A stretch of 64,000 bases of DNA, from positions 1,612,001 to 1,676,000 of the forward strand of contig NZ_OCSR01000001.1 in the NCBI RefSeq assembly GCF_900230185.1. Direction: 5' to 3'. Below the pieces are notes generated by a model. It was not told the origin of the DNA and searched no databases. It was given only the letters and a program-made list of their open reading frames with translations. The DNA is from Burkholderia sp. OK233. GTDB taxonomy: Bacteria; Pseudomonadota; Gammaproteobacteria; Burkholderiales; Burkholderiaceae. Shown piece after piece: positions 58,510 through 64,000 of the stretch. A program made the position numbers and the translations under genes. Each line of letters begins with the position of its first letter. Position 1 is the first letter of the stretch.

Positions 58510-59520
58510 ATGTCGACCACGGTGACCCCTTCCGCCTCCCCGGTCCCGAACGGCAACGCGGGCCGTGTCGCGCGGTTTCTGGCGACGCGGGTCGGTTTGT
58601 CGGTGATTACGCTGTGGCTGCTGTCGGTGATCGTGTTCGCCGGCGGCCAGTTGCTGCCTGGCGACATCGGCCGCGCGGTGCTCGGGCCGCTCGCCGACGC
58701 GCGCGCGGTCGCCGCGCTCAACCATCAGCTCGGCGCGGATCGTCCGCTCCTGACGCAATACGTCGAGTGGATCTCGCATTTCGTGCGCGGCGATATGGGA
58801 CTCTCCTATGCGTACCGAGAACCGGTCGGGCCGTTTATCGCCGACGCACTGGCGCATTCGGCCAAGCTCGGTTTGCTGGCATTTATCGTCGTCGTGCCGC
58901 TCGGCATTGCGGGCGGTGTGTGGTCGGCCATGCACGCGGGACGCTGGCTCGATCGCACTATCAGCATCGCCGGTTTGTCGGCGACCGTGGTGCCGGAGTT
59001 CGTCTCGTCGATCGTGCTGATTCTGGTGTTCGGCGTGTGGCTGCGCTGGTTGCCGATCGAAGCGTCGTATCCGCCCGAAGCGAGTGCGCTCGAACAATTG
59101 CGGTATCTGATTCTTCCGGTGCTGCCGCTGGTGCTGGTGTTCTTTGGCTACATCGCGAGAATGGCGCGCGCGGGTACAGTCGAAGCGCTCGATGCGGACT
59201 ACACCCGCACCGCGATCCTCAAAGGCTTGCCGCGCCGTACCGTAATCTGGCGGCACGTATTGCGCAATGCGCTGTTGCCGACCATCACCGTCGCCGCCAC
59301 GCAGCTAGGCTACATGATCGGCGGCCTCGTGGTGGTCGAGACGCTGTTCCACTATCAAGGGATCGGCTCGCTGATCTACAACGCCGCCAAGGCCAAGGAT
59401 TTTCCGATGCTCGAAGCGGGCGTGCTGACGATCGGCGTGGTCTACACCGTCGCCAACCTCGTCGCCGATGCACTGCATGTCCTGCTCAATCCGCGACTGC
59501 GAGTGAGGAGCGCCGAATGA
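58510..59520 (+). CDS. Dpp/Opp-type ABC transporter permease (DppB-like)
   Basis: 336 residues, six membrane segments. ARFLATRVGLSVITLWLLSVIVFAGGQLLPGDIGRAVLG is the DppB/NikB N-terminal signature. RAGTVEALDADYTRTAILKGLPRRTVIWRHVLRNALLPTI is the EAA loop. Forms a heterodimer with the next gene product. It overlaps it by ATGA and lies 106 bp after the binding-protein gene. Confidence 0.92.
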   Translation: MSTTVTPSASPVPNGNAGRVARFLATRVGLSVITLWLLSVIVFAGGQLLPGDIGRAVLGPLADARAVAALNHQLGADRPLLTQYVEWISHFVRGDMGLSYAYREPVGPFIADALAHSAKLGLLAFIVVVPLGIAGGVWSAMHAGRWLDRTISIAGLSATVVPEFVSSIVLILVFGVWLRWLPIEASYPPEASALEQLRYLILPVLPLVLVFFGYIARMARAGTVEALDADYTRTAILKGLPRRTVIWRHVLRNALLPTITVAATQLGYMIGGLVVVETLFHYQGIGSLIYNAAKAKDFPMLEAGVLTIGVVYTVANLVADALHVLLNPRLRVRSAE

Positions 59521-60395
59521 GCACCGTCGTTCCGCCAGCCGCGCCGCCCGCTCCACGCCCGTCTGTTGAACCGCGCTTCGACCAGTTGCGCGTGCTGCTG
59601 CGCTCGCCCACCTTCGTGGTCGGCCTGTTGATCGTTGTATGGTGGATCGTCTGCGCGATCGCCGGACAATGGCTCGTACGGATCGACCCGTATGCTTCCG
59701 ATCCGCTCAACTCGCTCACGCCGCCCGATAGCACGCATTGGTTCGGCACCGATCAGCTCGGCCGTGACGTGTTCTCTCGAGTCATTGTCGGCGCGCGCGA
59801 CATTCTGACCATCGCGCCTTTGGCGACCCTGCTCGGCACGGTCGCGGGAACGGCCCTCGGCCTGATCGTCGGCTATTTCGAGGGCTGGGTCGACAACGTC
59901 GTGGGCCGCGCAATCGACGCCGTGCTCGCGCTGCCGCTCGTGATCGTGGCGTTGCTCGCGCTGGCCGCGGTCGGCGCATCGAACTTCACGGTGATCCTCG
60001 TCATTGGCATTACCTTCACGCCGATCACCGCCCGCACCGTGCGCGCCGCCGTGTTCGCCGAACGGCATCTGGACTACGTCGCCGCTGCGCAACTGCGCGG
60101 CGAACGCGCGCCGTACATCATGTTCGCGGAGATTCTGCCGAACGTGCTGCCGCCGATCATCGTCGAGGCGACCGTGCGGCTCGGGTATGCCATTTTTGCG
60201 GTCGCCACGCTGTCGTTTCTCGGCTTCGGCATCCAGCCGCCTTCCGCCGACTGGGGGCTCGCGCTGTCCGAGTCGTACACGCTGATGGCGGGTGGCGCAT
60301 GGTGGACCGTGGTGTTCGCGGCCGGCGCCATCGCTTCGCTCGTGGTCGGTGTGAATCTGATCGCCGATAGCGTGCAAGGAGTGCTCGACCGATGA
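59517..60395 (+). CDS. Dpp/Opp-type ABC transporter permease (DppC-like)
   Basis: 292 residues from the ATG at 59517, which overlaps the upstream stop (ATGA). Pro-rich N-terminus, then FVVGLLIVVWWIVCAIAGQWLV, HWFGTDQLGRDVFSRVIVGARDIL (DppC signature) and the EAA loop YVAAAQLRGERAPYIMFAEILPNVLPPIIVEATVRLG. ATGA overlap with the ATPase gene downstream. Confidence 0.92.
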   Translation: MSTVVPPAAPPAPRPSVEPRFDQLRVLLRSPTFVVGLLIVVWWIVCAIAGQWLVRIDPYASDPLNSLTPPDSTHWFGTDQLGRDVFSRVIVGARDILTIAPLATLLGTVAGTALGLIVGYFEGWVDNVVGRAIDAVLALPLVIVALLALAAVGASNFTVILVIGITFTPITARTVRAAVFAERHLDYVAAAQLRGERAPYIMFAEILPNVLPPIIVEATVRLGYAIFAVATLSFLGFGIQPPSADWGLALSESYTLMAGGAWWTVVFAAGAIASLVVGVNLIADSVQGVLDR

Positions 60396-62563
60396 ACGGC
60401 CCGCCGCCCGCCTCGTTCCCCGCCTTCGACGTCTCGAAGAGCGATCGCACGGATGCACTGACCGTCGTCGGCCTGACGGTCACGTACCGGATGCGCGGAC
60501 GCGATCGCGAAGTGCTGCAGGACGTATCGTTTCGCGTGCGGCGCGGCGAAGCATACGGCCTCGTCGGCGAATCGGGCTGCGGTAAATCGACGGTCGCAAT
60601 GGCGGCGTTGCGCTATCTGCCGCGCAACGGCAAGGTGAAGGCGGGCAAGATCATCATCGCCGGTCAGGACGTGCAGAAGCTCGACGCCGACGCGTTACGC
60701 ACGATGCGTGCGAACGCGATTTCGATGGTCTATCAGGACCCTGGGCGGGCGTTGAATCCGTCGCTGACCATTGCGCGGCAAGTCACGGAAGCATTCGAAG
60801 CGGCCGGTGTCTCACGTGACGAAGCGGTGCAGCGCACGGTCGAGATACTCCAGCGGGTGCGCATCGCGTCACCCGAGCGCGTGATGGACAGCTATCCGCA
60901 TCAGTTGTCGGGCGGCATGCAGCAGCGTGTGGTGATCGCCATGGCACTCGCCTCGAACCCGGCCTTACTCATCCTCGATGAACCGACCACCGGGCTCGAC
61001 GCCACCGTCGAAGCCGAAGTGCTCGACCTCGTGGCGCAACTGCGCGAAGAACTCGGCACTGCCGTGCTGTTCATCAGCCACAACCTCGCGGTGATCGGGC
61101 GAATGTGCGAGCGCGTCGGCGTGCTGTACGCAGGCAAGCTGGTCGAGGAAGGCGCCACCCAGGACGTATTTGCACGGCCGCGTCATCCCTATACGGTTGG
61201 ACTGCTGCGCTGTTTGCCGACCGCGGGACGCAGCAAGGATACCGAGCGGCTCGACACTATCGCGGGCAATCTGCCCTTGCCCGGCTCGGTCACGCAAGGC
61301 TGCATTTACGCCGACCGCTGCCGGCTCGCCGACGACCGCTGCCGCCATGAAGCACCGCCGCCATATCGCGTGAGTGCCGCTCACGGCGATCAGATGTCGC
61401 GCTGCCATTACCACGAACGCGCAATCGAACTGCCGCGTGCGGTTGCGGATGTATTGCCCCAGCATGACGGTGCGTTGCGTGACGGCGAGCGCCCTGCTCT
61501 CGTGCTGCGCGCGGAAAAACTCTCGAAAACATTCCACGTGTCCGGCGCTCCGCTGCGCGCGGTCGACAACGTCTCGATCGATCTCGCCAGTGGCGAAACA
61601 CTCGGCCTCGTCGGCGAATCCGGCAGCGGCAAGACGACGCTCGCGAAACTGATGCTTGGCCTGCTGACGCCGGATGCGGGCAGCGTGCTCGAACTCGACG
61701 GCACGCCACTCGCCGCGCGCGTCACGCGACGCAACGACGATCAGGTCAAGTCGCTGCAGATCGTGTTCCAGAATCCGGACTCGGCGCTCAATCGCGCGCA
61801 TTCGGTGAAGCGGCTGATCGGTCGTGCGTTGTCGCGCCTCACCGCGCTGCGCGGCGCCGCAATCGACGAACGGCTCGCTACGTTGACAGCGGCGGTGCGC
61901 TTACCCGAACGCTATCTCGGTTCGCGCACGCGTCAGTTATCCGGCGGACTCAAGCAGCGCGTGGCGATCGCGCGCGCGTTTGCCGGCGAGCCACGCGTGG
62001 TGGTTTGCGACGAACCCACGTCCGCGCTCGACGTCTCCGTGCAGGCCGCGATCCTCAACCTGCTCGCCGATCTGCAACGCGAGCGTGGTGTGAGCTACGT
62101 GTTCATCTCACATGATCTGCACGTGGTGCGCTATCTGTCGGATCGCATCGCGGTGCTGTACCTCGGCCGGCTTCTGGAGATCGGACCGGCAGCCGCGGTC
62201 TTCGGCGGACCGCACCATCCGTACACCGAAGCGCTTCTATCTTCGGTGCCGACACTCGACGCCCACGACAACACCGCCCGCATACGGCTGTCCGGCGATC
62301 TGCCGAGCGCCGCATCGCCTCCTTCCGGCTGCGTGTTCCATACGCGTTGCCCGCGCAAACTCGGCGCGATCTGCGAGCAGCAAGACCCGCCCTTCCTCGA
62401 AGCCGGCAGCGGTGACGCTGGCCGGCCGTCCGCGCATCGCATCCGCTGCCATATCCCCGTCGACGACCTGCGTGTACTGCAATCCGCCTCACGCGACAAC
62501 GCCGGCAAGGTCTCCGGCAGCGGCTCCGAAAACGCACCGGAAAACGCCGCGCGCAACGAATAA
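60392..62563 (+). CDS. Dpp/Opp-type ABC transporter ATPase, two domains fused (DppD-DppF fusion)
   Basis: 723 residues. Domain 1: Walker [10 protein letters not shown] (59-67), signature LSGGMQQR, Walker B LLILDEPTTGLD, and a Cys-containing tail GCIYADRCRLADDRCRHEAP. Domain 2: Walker A GESGSGKTT (about 408-416), signature LSGGLKQR, Walker B VVVCDEPTSALD, tail GCVFHTRCPRKLGAICEQQDPP. The Cys pattern is that of peptide-transporter ATPases (in DppD, a possible Fe-S or redox site). Fusion of two ATPases parallels GsiA at 7.6-9.5 kb, but the two proteins clearly differ. Confidence 0.92.
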   Translation: MNGPPPASFPAFDVSKSDRTDALTVVGLTVTYRMRGRDREVLQDVSFRVRRGEAYGLVGESGCGKSTVAMAALRYLPRNGKVKAGKIIIAGQDVQKLDADALRTMRANAISMVYQDPGRALNPSLTIARQVTEAFEAAGVSRDEAVQRTVEILQRVRIASPERVMDSYPHQLSGGMQQRVVIAMALASNPALLILDEPTTGLDATVEAEVLDLVAQLREELGTAVLFISHNLAVIGRMCERVGVLYAGKLVEEGATQDVFARPRHPYTVGLLRCLPTAGRSKDTERLDTIAGNLPLPGSVTQGCIYADRCRLADDRCRHEAPPPYRVSAAHGDQMSRCHYHERAIELPRAVADVLPQHDGALRDGERPALVLRAEKLSKTFHVSGAPLRAVDNVSIDLASGETLGLVGESGSGKTTLAKLMLGLLTPDAGSVLELDGTPLAARVTRRNDDQVKSLQIVFQNPDSALNRAHSVKRLIGRALSRLTALRGAAIDERLATLTAAVRLPERYLGSRTRQLSGGLKQRVAIARAFAGEPRVVVCDEPTSALDVSVQAAILNLLADLQRERGVSYVFISHDLHVVRYLSDRIAVLYLGRLLEIGPAAAVFGGPHHPYTEALLSSVPTLDAHDNTARIRLSGDLPSAASPPSGCVFHTRCPRKLGAICEQQDPPFLEAGSGDAGRPSAHRIRCHIPVDDLRVLQSASRDNAGKVSGSGSENAPENAARNE

Positions 62564-63002
62564 CGCGCAATAGGGCGGCTTTCCGGCCACGCGTTTCATC
62601 ATCGAAACATTTTCCTGCGTTTTTTCCGCGCGGGCATCGCACACCCCTATTCGACGCCCGTCGCCGCAAGGCTTTGCAGACCGTGGCATGGATATCGCTA
62701 AGAACTGTCCAGACATCCAGAACCAAAGAGATCGGAAGAGAGCCGGAAGCGCAGCTTGTGCGAATCGCGATGGCAGGAAGCGATACGTGACAAAGCGCGT
62801 TTGGACGGTATCGGCTGAAGCGCACACAAGCGTTTGTCAGCACACCGGCTACGGCGCCGGGAAGACAGTGATGGTGTTTGAATTGCATCCGCAAAACAGA
62901 CTCGGGGGGCGACGAGGCTCGCGTTCAGACAGGCCCGGCGTCGGCGATTCAGCGTGGGAGATGGCGGCAGCGAGGTGTCGGCGTCCCCTCGGGAGAGACG
63001 TG
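62564..63002. other. 439-bp intergenic region before the glycine-rich protein gene
   Basis: No gene or regulatory RNA recognised. The in-frame upstream extension of the downstream gene (from 62688) has charged, non-secretory composition and no ribosome site, so it is treated as leader DNA. Confidence 0.4.
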
Positions 63003-63872
63003 ATGAAAACCAGAAAATTCAATCAGTACTACTTCGGGGTTATACGGAGTACGGCAATCGCAGCGGGCGTAGCTTTGCTGATAACCCAGGTCGCGTACTC
63101 GGCATCGACGGATGCGGTCCCCAGGTTGATGACGGTTGCCGATGCGCCAATGCCTGCGAGCGGCGCGCACGCAGCGACGCAAATCTCGCAGGACGACGGT
63201 TCGGCGGCGGGCACAGCGGCTACCGGTACCGCGCCCGGTGAACCGACCGCTGCCGACGACGCGGCCATTGTATTCAGTCCGCGCGACTGCACAAGCACCA
63301 GTGTCGGCGGGTGCGCGCAGCATCGCGGCGGCAACGGCGCGGCGAGCGCAGGCAGCGGTGGCTCGGGTGCGAGCGGCAATGGTGCCGGCGGCGCAGCGGG
63401 CTCGGGCAGTGGCGGCGGCAAGGGTAATGGCGGCGGCAGCGGCGGTGGCAGCAGCGGCGGCGGTAGCAGTGGCGGCGGAAGCAGCGGCGGTGGCAGCAGC
63501 GGCGGCGGTAGCAGCGGCGGTGGCAGCAGCGGCGGCGGTAGCAGCGGCGGTGGCAGCAGCGGCGGCGGAAGCAGCGGTGGTGGCAGCAGCGGCGGTGGAA
63601 GCAGCGGTGGTGGAAGCAGCGGTGGTGGAAGCAGCGGTGGTGGAAGCAGCGGTGGTGGAAGCAGCGGTGGCAGCAGCGGCGGCGGCGGTTGCGGTTGCGG
63701 TGGCGGCCCCGGCGGCGGGTTCGGCGGTGGAAAAGGCGGCCCCGGTGGTGGTTTTGGCGGAGGCTTCGGTGGCGGGTTCGGCGGAGGCTTTGGCGGAGGC
63801 TCCGGCGGCGGTCACGGAGGCAAGGGTAGCGGCGGTAACGGTGGTGGCAATGGCGGAGGAAACGGGCGCTAG
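63003..63872 (+). CDS. Exported glycine/serine repeat protein
   Basis: 289 residues from the ATG at 63003, preceded by GGGAGAG. Residues 1-34 form a signal peptide (STAIAAGVALLITQVAYSA). Residues 35-105 are an Ala/Thr-rich region with the pair CTSTSVGGC. Then comes a glycine-rich half containing 15 GGGSS repeats (147-221), a CGCGGG stretch and GGGFGGGF repeats with Lys, His and Asn near the end. No catalytic fold; probably an extracellular or surface structural/adhesive protein. Burkholderia genomes carry similar orphan Gly-rich secreted proteins (from memory). Confidence 0.75.
   Translation: MKTRKFNQYYFGVIRSTAIAAGVALLITQVAYSASTDAVPRLMTVADAPMPASGAHAATQISQDDGSAAGTAATGTAPGEPTAADDAAIVFSPRDCTSTSVGGCAQHRGGNGAASAGSGGSGASGNGAGGAAGSGSGGGKGNGGGSGGGSSGGGSSGGGSSGGGSSGGGSSGGGSSGGGSSGGGSSGGGSSGGGSSGGGSSGGGSSGGGSSGGGSSGGGSSGGSSGGGGCGCGGGPGGGFGGGKGGPGGGFGGGFGGGFGGGFGGGSGGGHGGKGSGGNGGGNGGGNGR
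63441..63665 (+). repeat. 15 tandem 15-bp units coding for GGGSS
   Basis: Units of the type GGCGGTGGCAGCAGC vary only at third codon positions (GGC/GGT, GGA/GGC/GGT, AGC/AGT), so the peptide is unchanged while the DNA diverges. The first units are GGC-rich; the last four are identical GGTGGTGGAAGCAGC copies, suggesting recent local duplication at the 3' end. Confidence 0.95.
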
Positions 63873-63887
63873 CAGTCGCCTGTTTCC

Positions 63888-63915
63888 CGGGTAGGGGGCC
63901 CCCGCGCCCTACCCG
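63888..63915. terminator. Hairpin after the glycine-rich protein gene
   Basis: CGGGTAGGG (63888-63896) and CCCTACCCG (63907-63915) with a 10-base GC-rich loop, 15 bp after the stop. No T-run, so termination is uncertain. The remaining 85 bp to the window end hold nothing recognisable. Confidence 0.55.
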
Positions 63916-64000
63916 TCGCTACGACATGCGTATTCCGTTCGCAGTCCCCCGGCAGCGGCGGTGATGTCTCGATCCCCCGGTCGAGCGTCACCGCCCGAGG

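Noticed and set aside
62729..62740. AGATCGGAAGAG, identical to the start of a common sequencing adapter
   Set aside because: Only 12 bases match, the following bases diverge from both usual adapter continuations, and the surrounding sequence is normal for the genome; chance is sufficient.

Overview
The window is a GC-rich, gene-dense chromosomal segment of a beta-proteobacterium. Gene families and order (rpmB-rpmG beside radC and ispH, nadB facing nadCA, purN-rsmB, ileS-lspA, clpS-clpA beside a cold-shock gene, a GsiC protein very close to the enterobacterial one) point to Burkholderia sensu lato, most likely Paraburkholderia, main chromosome. That assignment is from memory of the families, not from a search. 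No rRNA, tRNA, IS element, prophage or CRISPR array was seen.

Layout. 1-0.75 kb: truncated amino-acid permease. 1-1.9 kb: exported alpha/beta hydrolase. 1.9-11.6 kb (minus strand): one tightly packed operon, RpiR-type regulator - isoaspartyl peptidase - GsiA - GsiB - GsiC - GsiD - P1 (DmpA-like) peptidase - M55 D-aminopeptidase, which imports small peptides and cleaves unusual peptide bonds. 11.7-16.5 kb: MFS exporter, rsuA, small membrane protein, SDR-like epimerase, iron-sulfur flavin reductase. 16.5-18.5 kb: a leader region with the layout of an arginine attenuator, then an argD-type aminotransferase and a GNAT acetyltransferase. 18.6-23.7 kb (minus): the branched-chain amino-acid transporter livK-HMGF. 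24.3-27.4 kb: ispH, FKBP-type prolyl isomerase, radC, rpmB, rpmG. 27.7-31.4 kb: NAD biosynthesis nadB, nadC, nadA. 31.5-36.3 kb (minus): desaturase, MscS channel, rsmB, purN. 36.4-44 kb (plus): ribF, ileS, lspA, an 18-copy 9-bp tandem repeat, coaBC, LLM oxidoreductase, dut. 44-46.7 kb (minus): clpA, clpS. 47.3-54.6 kb: cold-shock gene, glycosyltransferase-like gene, icd, rluE-like gene, small basic exported protein, DUF192 protein, stand-alone EF-G. 54.9-62.6 kb: cupin, NiCoT nickel/cobalt permease and a second Dpp/Opp-type ABC transporter. 63-63.9 kb: exported glycine/serine repeat protein.

Many adjacent genes overlap by 1 or 4 bases (TAATG, TGATG or ATGA), marking true operons, and many transcription units end in strong hairpins, several of them bidirectional between convergent genes.

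The most interesting signal is at 16.58-16.76 kb. A good promoter places transcription start at the ATG of a 16-codon ORF with four consecutive arginine codons. It is followed by an element able to pair with the 5' arm of a perfect terminator, 88 bp before an acetylornithine-aminotransferase gene. The spacing fits ribosome-mediated attenuation by arginyl-tRNA. Also notable: the 18 x 9-bp GGG-bearing repeat between lspA and coaBC, an Ala/Ser/Thr insertion placed just before the self-cleavage site of the P1 peptidase, palindromes likely to be operators (RpiR-type at 11.7 kb, GTCTTATATAAGAC upstream of icd, NtrC-like upstream of livK), and the (GGGSS)15 secreted protein.
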